Origin: Rubrivivax sp.
GTDB lineage: Bacteria > Pseudomonadota > Gammaproteobacteria > Burkholderiales > Burkholderiaceae_C
Assembly: GCA_020248945.1 (NCBI GenBank)
Contig: JADCGQ010000027.1
Coordinates: 1-64,000, forward strand
Direction of reading: 5' to 3'
Length of the DNA stretch: 64,000 nucleotides
This document shows, piece after piece, positions 7,852-16,826 of this stretch; the stretch's first letter is position 1, and each line of letters opens with the position of its first letter. The notes under the pieces were generated by a model. The model made no database searches and was not told the DNA's origin. It saw nothing but the letters and a program-made list of their open reading frames with translations. The position numbers were made by a program, and so were the translations under genes.

Positions 7852-8918
7852 GTGCACCCATCGACTGGAGCCAGCTCTGGTACCCGGGCCCGACGCGCAA
7901 GTTCAGCGAGGCCGAGCTGCGGCAGGCCGGCCACGACCGGCCCGATCGCACGCTGGTGACCATGGTGCTGATCAACTACCTGCTGCTCGGCTTTGCGCTG
8001 ATGCAGCTGGCGCCGCAGGTCTTGACGGCGCCTCTCACGATGGCAGTTGCCGTCTGTGGCGTGATAGGCAGCCAGGGCGCCCTGGCGCTGTGGCGTCGGC
8101 CGACGCGGCGGCGGCTGGCCTTTTGGTCGTTTTTCGGTGTGCTGGCGGGGATCTTGTGTGGTGGCGTGCTGGTGGAGTGGAAAGACCTGGCGCGCGGCAG
8201 TCTCGAGCGCGGGTGGGTGCTTGGCGCCTGTGTGGCGCTGTGCATGCTGATGAGCCTGGGCTGGTGGTTCGTGACCATGTGGCGCGCCCACCAGATCGAG
8301 ACGCGGCTGCGCGAGCAGGCCGAGCAGGCGCGCGCACTGGCCATGGCCGGGCAGCTGGCGGCGGCGCAGATCCAGCCGCACTTCCTGTACAACGCGCTGG
8401 CCTCGCTGCAGCACTGGGTGCAGGTCAAGGACGACCGTGCCGCGCCCATGCTCGATGCGCTCACCGGATTCCTGCGTGCCACGCTGCCGCTGTTCAACCG
8501 CAGCCGGCTGGCCCTGGGCGACGAGGCCGCCGCGGCGCGCGAGTACCTCGAGGTGATGCGCCTGCGGCTGGGCGAGCGGCTGCGCTACGGCATCGACATC
8601 GAGCCTGCGGCCGCCGCCGCGGCGGTGCCGCCGGGCCTGCTGCTCACGCTGGTGGAAAACGCCGTCGAGCACGGTGTGGTGCCCTCGTTGCAGGGTGCCG
8701 AGGTGCGGGTGTCGGCGCGTGCCGAAGCCGGCCGCGTCGTGCTCGAGGTGGCCGACACCGGCCCCGGGCTGGCGCCCGGCGCCACCGACGGCATCGGCCT
8801 GGCCAACACGCGCACGCGGCTGCAGCAGAGCTTCGACGGCCGCGCCCGCCTGAGCCTGGCCGGCGCGCCGGCGGGCGGTTGCATCGCCCGCATCGAATTC
8901 CCGCTTGAACTGCCGTGA
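7848..8918 (+). CDS. LytS-type sensor histidine kinase (second, paralogous)
   Basis: 356-residue kinase with the same architecture as its upstream neighbour. It has four membrane helices (about residues 42-58, 64-80, 92-108, 125-143) and then His_kinase/HATPase domains. H178 lies in QIQPHFLYNALASLQHW. The N box LTLVENAVEHGV is nearly identical to that of the first kinase; the G region is GATDGIGLANTRTRL. The C-terminal catalytic halves of the two kinases are clearly homologous and the membrane halves are not, which suggests duplication followed by sensor divergence. The start is the ATG at 7848 overlapping the upstream TGA. The LytTR regulator begins 10 bp after its stop. Confidence 0.9.
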   Translation: MSAPIDWSQLWYPGPTRKFSEAELRQAGHDRPDRTLVTMVLINYLLLGFALMQLAPQVLTAPLTMAVAVCGVIGSQGALALWRRPTRRRLAFWSFFGVLAGILCGGVLVEWKDLARGSLERGWVLGACVALCMLMSLGWWFVTMWRAHQIETRLREQAEQARALAMAGQLAAAQIQPHFLYNALASLQHWVQVKDDRAAPMLDALTGFLRATLPLFNRSRLALGDEAAAAREYLEVMRLRLGERLRYGIDIEPAAAAAAVPPGLLLTLVENAVEHGVVPSLQGAEVRVSARAEAGRVVLEVADTGPGLAPGATDGIGLANTRTRLQQSFDGRARLSLAGAPAGGCIARIEFPLELP

Positions 8919-8928
8919 ACCCACTGCC

Positions 8929-9693
8929 ATGAACACACGCCCTGTCACCGCGCTGATTGCCGACGACGAAGAAGCCCCGCGCGCCCAGCTCGCCGCCGCG
9001 CTGCAGACCGCCTGGCCGGGCCTGCAGCTGGTGGCGCAATGCGTCAACGGCGTCGACGCATGGGACGCCTGGCTCGAGCACGAGCCCCAGGTGTGTTTTC
9101 TCGACATCCGCATGCCCGGCATGAGCGGCATCGAGGTCGCGCGGCGCATCGGCGGGCGCACGCCGGTGGTCTTCGTCACCGCGTTCGGCGACCACGCCCT
9201 GGCCGCCTTCGATGCCGGCGCGGTGGACTACGTGATGAAGCCGGTGGACCCGCAGCGCCTGGCGCAGGCGGTGGAGCGCGTGCGCACGCGCCTGGACAAG
9301 CCCGCGCTCGACCCCGCCGGCCTGCAAGCCCTGCTGGCGCAGCTGGCCGGCCAGGTGCGGCGGCCGGCGCCGCTGGAGGTGATCCAGGCCGGCGTCGGCA
9401 AGGAGGTGCGGCTCATCCGCGTGGCCGAGGTCGTCTACTTCGAGAGCGACACGCGCTACACGCGCGTGGTCCATGACGGTGGCGACGCGCTCATCCGCAC
9501 GCCGCTGAAGGAGCTGCTGGCGCAGCTCGACGAGACGCAGTTCTGGCAGGTGCACCGCTCGGTCATCGTCAACCAGCGCCACGTGGCCAGCGCCGTGCGC
9601 GTGGACGAGGGCCACATGCACCTGGTGCTGCGCGGGCGCAGCGAGACGCTGCCCGTCTCGCGCCACTTCCAGGCGCTGTTCAAGGGGCAGTAG
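8929..9693 (+). CDS. LytTR-type response regulator (AlgR/LytR class)
   Basis: 254-residue regulator. The receiver domain (residues 1-120) has acidic pocket residues in ADDEEAPRAQ, phospho-acceptor D59 in FLDIRMPGMSG and the conserved lysine in DYVMKPVDP. The LytTR DNA-binding domain (about 150-252) contains VRLIRVAEVVYFESDTRYTR and FWQVHRSVIVN. It is the third gene of a kinase-kinase-regulator operon, so it is expected to receive phosphate from one or both upstream kinases and to bind direct-repeat promoter sites. The ATG at 8929 is chosen over an in-frame ATG at 8905, which would overlap the kinase and is unlike receiver domains. Confidence 0.92.
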   Translation: MNTRPVTALIADDEEAPRAQLAAALQTAWPGLQLVAQCVNGVDAWDAWLEHEPQVCFLDIRMPGMSGIEVARRIGGRTPVVFVTAFGDHALAAFDAGAVDYVMKPVDPQRLAQAVERVRTRLDKPALDPAGLQALLAQLAGQVRRPAPLEVIQAGVGKEVRLIRVAEVVYFESDTRYTRVVHDGGDALIRTPLKELLAQLDETQFWQVHRSVIVNQRHVASAVRVDEGHMHLVLRGRSETLPVSRHFQALFKGQ

Positions 9694-9698
9694 CCGGG

Positions 9699-9713
9699 CC
9701 GCCCAAAGGGCGG
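9699..9713 (+). terminator. Small hairpin after the LytTR gene
   Basis: CCGCCC-AAA-GGGCGG forms a perfect 6-bp stem with a 3-nt loop starting 6 nt after the stop codon. No T-run follows, so intrinsic termination is uncertain; it may be a 3'-end stabiliser. Confidence 0.35.
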
Positions 9714-9802
9714 TGGCAGGGTCAGCAGCCGGCCACAGGCGCGCGCGGCGCGCTTAGCATCGGCGGCTCTGCCGCTGCCGCCCTTGTGTCTGCCCGCCCG
9801 CC

Positions 9803-11497
9803 ATGCCCGCCATTCCCGTTCCCCGCTTCGACCAGTTCTACCGCCACCCCGAACTCACGCGTCTGCTGCAGGACTACGCCGCCGCCGCGCCGCTGCTGGT
9901 GGAGCTGCGCAGCATCGGCAAGAGCCACGAGGGCCGCGACATATGGCTCGTGGTGCTCACCAACCAGGCCACCGGCGCCGACACCGACAAGCCCGCGTTC
10001 TGGGTCGACGGCAACATCCACGCCGCCGAGCTGACGGCCTCGACCGCCTGCCTGTACTGGCTGCACCAGCTCGTCAGCACCTACGGCAGCGACGAGCGCG
10101 TGCGCCAGCTGCTCGACACCCGCGTCGTCTACATGGTGCCGCGCCTCAATCCTGATGGCGCCGAGCTTGCGCTGGCCGACCGGCCGCGCCACATCCGCAG
10201 CAGCACGCGGCCCTACCCGTACGACGAAGCCCCGGTCGAGGGCCTCACCGTCGAGGACATGGACGGCGATGGCCGCATCCTCAGCATGCGCATCCCCGAT
10301 CCGCACGGCCCCTACAAGAAGCACCCGCAGGAGCCGCGCCTGATGGTGGCGCGCGAGCCCGGCGAGTTCGGCGGCGAGTACTTCCGCATCGTGCCCGAGG
10401 GCAGCCTGAAGGCCTTCGACGGCGTGAAGATCACCGCCAACCCCGATCTCGAAGGCCTCGACCTCAACCGCAACTTCCCGGCCTACTGGCGGCAGGAATT
10501 CGAGCAAGTCGGCGCCGGCCCCTACCCCACGAGCGAGCCCGAGGTGCGCGCGATGGTGGAGTTCGTGGCCGCGCACCCGAACATCGGTGCCGCCGTCAGC
10601 TTCCACACCCACAGCGGCGTGATCCTGCGGCCCATGGGCACCAACTCCGACGACGACATGACGCCGGAGGACCTGTGGATGTACAAGCGCCTGTCGGACC
10701 TCGGCGCCAAGCTCACCGGCTACCCCGCCATCAGCATCTGGCACGACTTCAAGTACCACCCCAAGCAGGTGATCACGGGCACGCAGGACTGGGTCTACGA
10801 GCACCTGGGCGCGCTGTTCTGGACGGTGGAGATCTGGGCGCCCAACAAGGAAGCCGGCATCACCGACTACAAGTGGATCGACTGGTACCGCGAGCACCCC
10901 GTCGAAGACGACCTGAAGCTCCTGAAGTGGAGCGACGATCAGTGCGGCGGCCAGGCCCACGTCGACTGGTACGCCTTCCGCCACCCGCAGCTGGGCATGG
11001 TGGAGCTCGGTGGCTGGGACCGCATGAACTACTGGCGCAACCCGCCGCCGGCGCTGCGCGAGCGCGAGGCGGCGCGCTTCCCGGCCTGGCTGCTGCAGAT
11101 CGGCCTGAGCCTGCCCAAGCTGGAGGTGCTGCGCACCGAGGTGCGTGCGCTCGGCCCCGACACCTGGCGGGTGCGCTTTGCGGTGGCCAACGCCGGCTAC
11201 CTGCCCAGCTACGTGAGCAAGCGCGCGCTGGAGCGCAAGACGGCCCGCGGCACCGTGTTCCGCATCCACCTGCCCGCCGGCCTGAGCCTGGTGAGCGGCC
11301 TGGAGCGCGAGGTCGGCGCGCACCTCGAGGGCCATGCGCCGAAGGGCTCGCTGCAGGCCTTCCTGCCCAGCCGCGAGCTCACCGGCGACCGCGCCGTGGC
11401 CGAGTGGGTGGTGCGCGGCCCGCGCGGCACGGCCATCGCGCTCAGCGCCACGGCCGACCGCGCCGGCACCGTGCGCACCGAGGTCACGCTGGATTGA
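9803..11497 (+). CDS. M14-family zinc carboxypeptidase
   Basis: 564-residue metallopeptidase of family M14. Zinc ligands are H72 and E75 (DGNIHAAELTAS) and a histidine in the SFHTHSG segment (H268/H270). The catalytic glutamate is probably E343 (TVEIWAPN). The substrate-binding arginine region is DLNRNFPAYW. The catalytic domain spans about residues 5-390. The remaining C-terminal part is beta-rich and Val/Arg-rich, resembling accessory domains of M14 proteins. No signal peptide is evident, so it is probably cytoplasmic. The next gene, a PAS kinase, begins 10 bp downstream; co-transcription is likely but no functional link can be shown. Confidence 0.88.
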   Translation: MPAIPVPRFDQFYRHPELTRLLQDYAAAAPLLVELRSIGKSHEGRDIWLVVLTNQATGADTDKPAFWVDGNIHAAELTASTACLYWLHQLVSTYGSDERVRQLLDTRVVYMVPRLNPDGAELALADRPRHIRSSTRPYPYDEAPVEGLTVEDMDGDGRILSMRIPDPHGPYKKHPQEPRLMVAREPGEFGGEYFRIVPEGSLKAFDGVKITANPDLEGLDLNRNFPAYWRQEFEQVGAGPYPTSEPEVRAMVEFVAAHPNIGAAVSFHTHSGVILRPMGTNSDDDMTPEDLWMYKRLSDLGAKLTGYPAISIWHDFKYHPKQVITGTQDWVYEHLGALFWTVEIWAPNKEAGITDYKWIDWYREHPVEDDLKLLKWSDDQCGGQAHVDWYAFRHPQLGMVELGGWDRMNYWRNPPPALREREAARFPAWLLQIGLSLPKLEVLRTEVRALGPDTWRVRFAVANAGYLPSYVSKRALERKTARGTVFRIHLPAGLSLVSGLEREVGAHLEGHAPKGSLQAFLPSRELTGDRAVAEWVVRGPRGTAIALSATADRAGTVRTEVTLD

Positions 11498-11507
11498 TGC
11501 CGCCGTG

Positions 11508-13841
11508 ATGGCCTTTCCGCCGGAAGCCGGACCCGACGACCCCTGGTCGACGCTGTTCGAGTTCCTGCCCATCGGGGCCTACCGCAGCACGCCCGACGGG
11601 CGCCAATTGCGCGCCAACCCGGCGCTGGTGCGCTTAAACGGCTTCGCCAGCGAGGCCGAGCAGATTGCGGCGGTGCGCGACATCGCCACCGAGTGGTACG
11701 TCGATCCCACGCGGCGCGCGCAGTTCAAGGCGCTGATCGAACGCGACGACCGCGTCGTCGCCTTCGAGTCCGAGATCTACCGCCACAAGACGCGCGAGCG
11801 CATCTGGGTGCGCGAAAACGCCCACGCCGTGCGCGGCACCGACGGCCGCGTCCGCCATTACGAGGGCACGGTCGAGGAGATCACCGACATCGTGCGCACC
11901 CGCGAGGCGCTGGCGCTGTCGGAGGCCAGCGTGCGCGAACTGGTGTCGCTGGTGCCGTGCGTCATCTACCGGCTCGTGCTGGGGCCTGGCGGGCGCCGCC
12001 GCTTCACCTTCATCAGCGAGCGGGTGCAAGAGCTTTACGGCGTCAGTGCGGCCGACGTGATGGCCGACAGCGTGGTGCTGACCGAGTGCATCCATCCGGC
12101 GGATCGCGAGCGCGTGGCCAGGGAGGCCGCGCGCGTGGCCGAGGACGGCGCCCAGCTGGACCTGGAGTTCCGCATCCGCCACACCGATGGCCGCGAGCGC
12201 TGGGTGCAATGGCGGGGTGGCGCTGCCGGCGCCGGTTCGGAGCCTGCCAGCGTGCGCGTGGGTGTGGCCATCGACGTCACCGAACGAAAGCGGGCCGAGA
12301 TCGAGGCCGCCCGCAGCCAGGTGCGGCTGCAGCAGCTGGTCGACCTGATCCCGGGCGTGGTGTTCCGCCTGCGCTTCAGTGCCGATGGCGCACGCCGCTA
12401 CAGCTTCGTCAGCGACCGCGTGCGCGAGCTCTACGGCCTCGAGCCCGAGGAAGTGCTGCGCGACGGCTGGTCCCTGGCGCGCCTGCGCCGTCCCGACGCC
12501 GCCGAGCAGGTCGCACGGGTCTCCGACAAGGCCATCGCCGAGGGGCGCGAGCTGGACTACGAGGTGCCGCTGCGCCTGCGCGACGGCACCGAGAAGTGGG
12601 TGCACCTGCGCAGCGCCCCGGGGCCTGCGGAAGATGGCGACCCCGTGCGGGTGGGCGTGCTGCTGGACGTGACGGCACGCAAGAAGGCGCAGCTGGCGCT
12701 GCAGCAGCAGAGCGAGCTCTGGCTCGGCGCCCTGCAGGCCAGCGGCGACGGCGTCTGGGACTGGCGCGTGCAGGACGGCGTCGAGATCCTCAGCCCGCAG
12801 TGCAAGGCGATGTACGGCTTCGCGCCCGGCGAACTGCCCGACCGGCCGGATGCCCTCGACGACCGCACCCACCCCAACGACCGTGCCGCGATGCAGGCCG
12901 CCCGCGAAGAACACTTCGCCGGCCGCACGGCACGCTACGTCAACGAGCACCGCGTGCGCTGCAAGGACGGCAGTTGGAAGTGGATCCTCTCGCGCGGGTT
13001 CGTCATCGAGCGCGACGCGATGGGCCGGCCGCTGCGCATGATCGGCACCCACACCGACGTGACCGCGGCCAAGCAGGCCGAGGGGCTGCGCCTGGAGCGC
13101 GACAACGCCGCGGCGGCCGACCGCGCCAAGAGCGAGTTCCTCAGCCGCGTGAGCCACGAGCTGCGCACGCCGCTGAACGCCGTGCTCGGCTTTGCGCAGC
13201 TGCTCGATCTGGACCCCGGCGGCAGCGGCGAGCGTCAGCGGGGCTGGGTGCAGCAGGTGCTGGACAGCGGCCGCCATCTGCTGGCGCTGCTCGAAGACAT
13301 CCTCGATCTCAGCAGCCTGCAGAGCGGGCGGCTGGCCATGGTCCTGGAGCCGGTGTCGCTGGAGGCCGTCGTCGACGAGGCCTGGACGATGCTGGCCGCC
13401 GGCAGCCTGAGCATGCCGGGGCTGATGCAGCGCTTCGACAACCAGGTGGCCGGCCTGGGGTGCGTGGTGCGGGCCGACCGCAAGCGGCTGAAGCAGATCG
13501 TCGGCAACCTGCTGTCCAACGCCATCAAGTACAACCGCGCCGAGGGCTGGGTGCGCGTGGCCGTGGCCGAGGTGCCGCCGGCCCGCGACGGCGCGCCGAT
13601 GCGCTGGGAGCTGCGCGTCAGCGACCAGGGCCACGGTCTGGACGAGCAGCAACTGGCGCGCCTGTACCAGCCCTTCGACCGCCTGGGCGCCGAACGCGGC
13701 CCGGTGGCCGGCACCGGCCTCGGGCTGGCGCTGACGCGCCAGCTGGTGGAGGCACTGGGTGGCGAGATCGGCGTGGCCAGCACGCCGGGCCAGGGCAGCA
13801 CGTTCTGGGTGCGGCTGCCGGCGGACTCTTCCGCGGGTTGA
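11508..13841 (+). CDS. Multi-PAS sensor histidine kinase (soluble)
   Basis: 777-residue kinase with four PAS/PAC modules in series (about residues 14-125, 143-260, 270-390, 405-525). It continues with HisKA (SHELRTPLNAVLGFAQLL, histidine about H549) and HATPase (N box IVGNLLSNAIKYN, G box VAGTGLGLALTRQ). PAS2 and PAS3 share RELYGVSAADV/RELYGLEPEEV-type segments and look like an internal duplication. There is no membrane helix and no receiver domain, so it senses a cytoplasmic signal and its cognate regulator is not adjacent. The ATG at 11508 is preferred because it follows the carboxypeptidase stop by 10 bp; upstream in-frame codons are out-of-frame carboxypeptidase DNA. Confidence 0.9.
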   Translation: MAFPPEAGPDDPWSTLFEFLPIGAYRSTPDGRQLRANPALVRLNGFASEAEQIAAVRDIATEWYVDPTRRAQFKALIERDDRVVAFESEIYRHKTRERIWVRENAHAVRGTDGRVRHYEGTVEEITDIVRTREALALSEASVRELVSLVPCVIYRLVLGPGGRRRFTFISERVQELYGVSAADVMADSVVLTECIHPADRERVAREAARVAEDGAQLDLEFRIRHTDGRERWVQWRGGAAGAGSEPASVRVGVAIDVTERKRAEIEAARSQVRLQQLVDLIPGVVFRLRFSADGARRYSFVSDRVRELYGLEPEEVLRDGWSLARLRRPDAAEQVARVSDKAIAEGRELDYEVPLRLRDGTEKWVHLRSAPGPAEDGDPVRVGVLLDVTARKKAQLALQQQSELWLGALQASGDGVWDWRVQDGVEILSPQCKAMYGFAPGELPDRPDALDDRTHPNDRAAMQAAREEHFAGRTARYVNEHRVRCKDGSWKWILSRGFVIERDAMGRPLRMIGTHTDVTAAKQAEGLRLERDNAAAADRAKSEFLSRVSHELRTPLNAVLGFAQLLDLDPGGSGERQRGWVQQVLDSGRHLLALLEDILDLSSLQSGRLAMVLEPVSLEAVVDEAWTMLAAGSLSMPGLMQRFDNQVAGLGCVVRADRKRLKQIVGNLLSNAIKYNRAEGWVRVAVAEVPPARDGAPMRWELRVSDQGHGLDEQQLARLYQPFDRLGAERGPVAGTGLGLALTRQLVEALGGEIGVASTPGQGSTFWVRLPADSSAG

Positions 13842-13852
13842 GCGCCGCGCCC

Positions 13853-13873
13853 GGCTCAGCGCGAACGGAGGGT
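13853..13873 (+). repeat. Relic of the CTCAGGGCGAACGG repeat
   Basis: In the gap between the PAS kinase and metW, the sequence GCTCAGCGCGAACGGAGGGT matches 19 of 20 bases of the repeat at 18039-18058. It appears to be one half of the REP-like element that is clustered near 18 kb. Confidence 0.55.
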
Positions 13874-13890
13874 GGCGCTCGGAGCTGCCC

Positions 13891-14490
13891 TCAGGCCGAG
13901 CGCGGCGCGGGTTGTTCGAACCGGTACACCGCCACGCTCGCGCGCCAGTTCGGCGCCACGCGCACGGCGCGGCCCTGGTGCAGGCCGAAGGCGTCGGTCA
14001 CGTGCAGGCCGATGCGCCGCGCCAGCACGCCGAAGTCGGCGAAGGTGCCGACGCGGATGTTCGGCGTGTCATGCCATTCATACGGCAGCGCGCGCGTCAC
14101 CGGCATGCGGCCGCCGGCCACGCGCAGACGGTTCGGCCAGTGCGCGAAGTTGGGGAACGCGACGATGCCGATGCGGCCCACGCGCGCCGTCTCGCGCAGC
14201 ATGCGCTCGGTGTGGCGGATGGCCTGCAGCGTGTCGATCTGCAGCACGACATCGAAGCTCTGGTCGTCGAACAGGGCCAGGCCTTCCTCGAGGTCGAGCT
14301 GCACGACGTCGACGCCGCGCTGCACGCACTTCAGCACGTTGGCATCGGCCAGCTCCACGCCGTAGCCGCTGCAGCCCTTTTCGCGCTGCAGCCACTGCAA
14401 GAGCGCGCCGTCGCCACAGCCGAGGTCGAGCACGCGGCTGCCGGTGGGCACCAGCGAGCCGATCACTTCGAGATCGCTGCGATCACTCAC
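13891..14490 (-). CDS. metW: Methionine biosynthesis protein MetW
   Basis: 199-residue class I methyltransferase-fold protein. SAM-binding motif I is [12 protein letters not shown] at residues 20-31; the family signatures [17 protein letters not shown] and [13 protein letters not shown] are present. MetW is encoded with MetX in proteobacteria and is needed for homoserine acyltransferase activity in many of them. I choose the GTG at 14490, which follows GGAGGCG on the minus strand and yields the expected N-terminus [12 protein letters not shown]. It overlaps the metX stop by 8 nt, implying translational coupling. Longer ATG-started versions would read metX Gly-rich-tail DNA in another frame. 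Confidence 0.92.
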   Translation of the reverse strand: MSDRSDLEVIGSLVPTGSRVLDLGCGDGALLQWLQREKGCSGYGVELADANVLKCVQRGVDVVQLDLEEGLALFDDQSFDVVLQIDTLQAIRHTERMLRETARVGRIGIVAFPNFAHWPNRLRVAGGRMPVTRALPYEWHDTPNIRVGTFADFGVLARRIGLHVTDAFGLHQGRAVRVAPNWRASVAVYRFEQPAPRSA

Positions 14491-15763
14491 CGCCGCCTCC
14501 GCCGTCGCCACCATCACCGTTGTTCGAGTGATCGTCGGCGGCACCCCGCTTGCTGCCGCCGCCACCTGTGCCGGCCGTCATCACCGAGCCATCGTCGCCC
14601 GATCCAGCGGGCGCAAGCCCCGCCGGGGCCTGCGGCTCCCCGTCGATGCGCGCGAACCAGGCCCGCACCACCGCGTGGTAGCGCGGATCGTCCAGCAGGA
14701 AGGCGTCGTGCCCGTGCGGCGCGGCGATCTCGGCGTAGTTCACGGCGATGTCGTTGTCGACCAGCGCCTTGACGATCTCGCGGCTGCGCGCCGGCGCGAA
14801 GCGCCAGTCGGTGGTAAAGCTCACGACCAGGAAGCGCAGGCCGCGCGCCGCGGCAAACGCGGCCTTCAGGCTGCCGCCGTGTGCGCGTGCCGGGTCGAAG
14901 TAGTCGAGCGCGCGCGTGATGAGCAGGTAGGTGTTGGCGTCGAAGTAGGTGCTGAACTTGTCGCCCTGGTGGCGCAGGTAGCTCTCCACCGCGAACTCGA
15001 TCTCGCGCGTGCTGTAGGCCAGCGGCGCGGCCTCGCCGGCCTGCAGGCGGCGGCCGAAGCGCGCCTCCATGGCGTCGTCCGACAGGTAGGTGATGTGGCC
15101 CAGCATGCGCGCCACGCGCAGGCCGCGGCCGGGTACCACGCCGTGGGCGTAGAAATGGCCGCCGTGGAAGTCGGGGTCGGTGACGATGGCGCGGCGCGCC
15201 ACCTCGTTGAAGGCGATGTTCTGCGCCGACAGGTTGGGCGCGGTGGCGATGGCCGCCACGTGGCGCACGCGCTGCGGGTGGCGCAGCGCCCAGGCCAGGG
15301 CCTGCATGCCGCCGAGGCTGCCGCCGATCACGGCGGCGAGCTGCGCGATGCCCAGGCGGTCGAGCAGGCGCGCCTGCGCGTCGACCCAGTCCTCGACGGT
15401 GACGACCGGGAAGTCCGCGCCCCACGGCTGCCCGGTGGCCGGGTTGGCGTGCATCGGCCCGGTGCTGCCGAAGCACGAGCCGGGGTTGTTGACGCCGATG
15501 ACGAAGAAGCGGTTCGTGTCCAGCGGCTTGCCGGGGCCGACGAGGTTGTCCCACCAGCCCACGCTGCCGTCGGGTGCAACCCCGGCCACGTGGTGGCTGG
15601 CGTTGAGCGCGTGGCACACCAGCACGGCGTTGCTGCGCGTGGCGTCGAGCGTGCCGTAGGTCTCGTAGGCCAGTTCATAGGCCGGCAGCGCCGCGCCGCT
15701 TTGCAGCGGCAGCGGCGCTTCGAAACGCATCGACTGCGGTGTGACGGACCCGACCGAACCCAT
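14483..15763 (-). CDS. metX: Homoserine O-acetyl/succinyltransferase MetX
   Basis: 426-residue alpha/beta-hydrolase-fold acyltransferase that activates homoserine for methionine synthesis. The nucleophile is S149 in [12 protein letters not shown]; the catalytic histidine is probably in [11 protein letters not shown]. Other family signatures are [12 protein letters not shown] and [13 protein letters not shown]. Family proteins normally end near residue 375-380; here about 45 extra residues follow, rich in Gly, Asp, Asn and Ser. The tail is encoded by the DNA that also carries the metW ribosome-binding site. The start is the ATG at 15763 ([10 protein letters not shown]). Expression is probably controlled by the SAM-II riboswitch and terminator immediately upstream. 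Acetyl versus succinyl specificity cannot be decided here. Confidence 0.93.
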   Translation of the reverse strand: MGSVGSVTPQSMRFEAPLPLQSGAALPAYELAYETYGTLDATRSNAVLVCHALNASHHVAGVAPDGSVGWWDNLVGPGKPLDTNRFFVIGVNNPGSCFGSTGPMHANPATGQPWGADFPVVTVEDWVDAQARLLDRLGIAQLAAVIGGSLGGMQALAWALRHPQRVRHVAAIATAPNLSAQNIAFNEVARRAIVTDPDFHGGHFYAHGVVPGRGLRVARMLGHITYLSDDAMEARFGRRLQAGEAAPLAYSTREIEFAVESYLRHQGDKFSTYFDANTYLLITRALDYFDPARAHGGSLKAAFAAARGLRFLVVSFTTDWRFAPARSREIVKALVDNDIAVNYAEIAAPHGHDAFLLDDPRYHAVVRAWFARIDGEPQAPAGLAPAGSGDDGSVMTAGTGGGGSKRGAADDHSNNGDGGDGGGGGE

Positions 15764-15770
15764 GACCAAC

Positions 15771-15808
15771 AAAAAACCCGGTGCCGCGCTTCAACACGGA
15801 CACCGGGC
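15771..15808 (-). terminator. Intrinsic terminator in the metX leader
   Basis: On the minus strand CCCGGTG-T-CCG, loop TGTTGAAGCG, CGGCACCGGG form a 10-bp stem with one bulged U, followed immediately by TTTTTT. The U-run ends 7 nt before the metX ATG. A terminator placed between a metabolite-binding leader and the coding region is the expected expression platform for attenuation. The competing antiterminator pairing was not worked out. Confidence 0.8.
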
Positions 15809-15831
15809 TTCAGCGCAGGGCTGGGTGCTCG

Positions 15832-15891
15832 GAATCCTGTTTAGCGGCATTTGTTGAAAGCGCCCGCAATCCGGAGCAAATCGGCGCTGAA
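15832..15891 (-). ncRNA. SAM-II (SAM-alpha) riboswitch aptamer
   Basis: Reading the minus strand, the leader contains in order: P1 5' arm AGCGC(C); GATTT; the block CCGGATTGC; P1 3' arm GGCGCT; an A-rich joining stretch ending CAAATG; and GCTAAACAGG. The published SAM-II aptamer from metX leaders has the same order: GCGC, GAUUU, CCGUAUUGC, GCGC, AUAAAUG, GCUAAAAAGG. It includes the invariant uridines that read the sulfonium and the CC/GG ends that form the pseudoknot. It binds S-adenosylmethionine and represses methionine synthesis when SAM is abundant. The aptamer begins at the expected transcription start of the promoter at 15898-15928 and is followed by a terminator. The alignment was done by eye. 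Confidence 0.85.
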
Positions 15892-15897
15892 GGCAAA

Positions 15898-15928
15898 AGT
15901 ATAGCCAGCGCCTTAACATGGCCGGCAA
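15898..15928 (-). promoter_or_regulatory. metX: Probable sigma-70 promoter of metX-metW
   Basis: Minus strand: -10 TATACT (15898-15903) and a partial -35 TTGCCG (15923-15928) separated by 19 bp. The predicted start point falls at the first bases of the SAM-II aptamer. The -35 overlaps the ATG of the divergent porin gene. Confidence 0.55.
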
Positions 15929-16800
15929 TGAACACACCCGCCTTCACCGCCCTGATCGGCGCCCTGGCTTGCGCCGGGCTCTTGTGCCTGCCCACGGCGG
16001 CGCGGGCCCAGCCGGCCGACGAGCCCGGCCCCGAAACCCCTGCCGACGGCCGCCCGCCGCAACCGCTGTGGGAGGCCGGCCTGGCCGCCTTCGGCGCGCA
16101 GTCGCCGGCCTACCCGGGTGCCCGGCAGCGCACCCGCAACGCCATCGTGCTGCCCTATCTGCTGTACCGCGGCCGCGTGCTGCGCGCCGAGCAAGGCACG
16201 GTGGGCGTGCGGGCCGCCAAGACCGAGCGCATGGAACTGGACGTCGGCTTCGCCGGCAGCTTCGGCTCCGCGGCCTCGGACAACGACGCCCGGCGCGGCC
16301 TGCCCAACATCGGCACGCTGGTGGAGTTCGGCCCGCGCCTGCGCTGGCGTCTGGGCTCTGCTTTCGGCGGCAACCTCGGTGCCGCCGTGCCGCTGCGCGG
16401 GGTGTTCGACCTCAACAACGGCTTCGAATACCGCGGCATGGCGCTCGAACCCTCGATCAGATGGGGACGGCGCGCCGCCGGCTTCAACTACGGTGCCAGC
16501 CTGGGCCTGCTGATCGCCGACGAGCGCCTGGCCGACACCTTCTACGGCGTCGCGCCGGTCTTCGCCACCGCCAGCCGGCCGGCCTACGTGGCCCAGGCCG
16601 GGCTGGTGGCGACGCGGCTGTCGTTCAACCTCAGCCGGCGCCTGGGCCCCGACTGGGTGGTGTTCGGCTTCGCGCGCGTCGACAGCGTGCGCGGCGCCGC
16701 CAACGAGAGCAGCCCGCTCGTCGACAAGACGCGCGGCACGGCCGTGGGCCTGGGCGTGTCGTGGACCTTTGCCCGTTCCGACCGTCCGGCGGAACGCTGA
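15928..16800 (+). CDS. MipA/OmpV-family outer-membrane protein
   Basis: 290-residue outer-membrane beta-barrel protein of the MipA/OmpV family, members of which act as scaffold or porin-like proteins. Signal peptide residues 1-25 (LIGALACAGLLCLPTAARA), then the family opening WEAGLAAFGAQSPAYPGA and VLPYLLYRGRVLRAE. The C-terminus VGLGVSWTFARSDRPAER follows the strand repeats. The ATG at 15928 is chosen because it starts the signal peptide; no strong Shine-Dalgarno sequence precedes it. It is divergent from metX, and its 5' region is the reverse strand of the riboswitch. Confidence 0.85.
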   Translation: MNTPAFTALIGALACAGLLCLPTAARAQPADEPGPETPADGRPPQPLWEAGLAAFGAQSPAYPGARQRTRNAIVLPYLLYRGRVLRAEQGTVGVRAAKTERMELDVGFAGSFGSAASDNDARRGLPNIGTLVEFGPRLRWRLGSAFGGNLGAAVPLRGVFDLNNGFEYRGMALEPSIRWGRRAAGFNYGASLGLLIADERLADTFYGVAPVFATASRPAYVAQAGLVATRLSFNLSRRLGPDWVVFGFARVDSVRGAANESSPLVDKTRGTAVGLGVSWTFARSDRPAER

Positions 16801-16826
16801 GCCCACTGACCATCGAGGTGAGCGAC

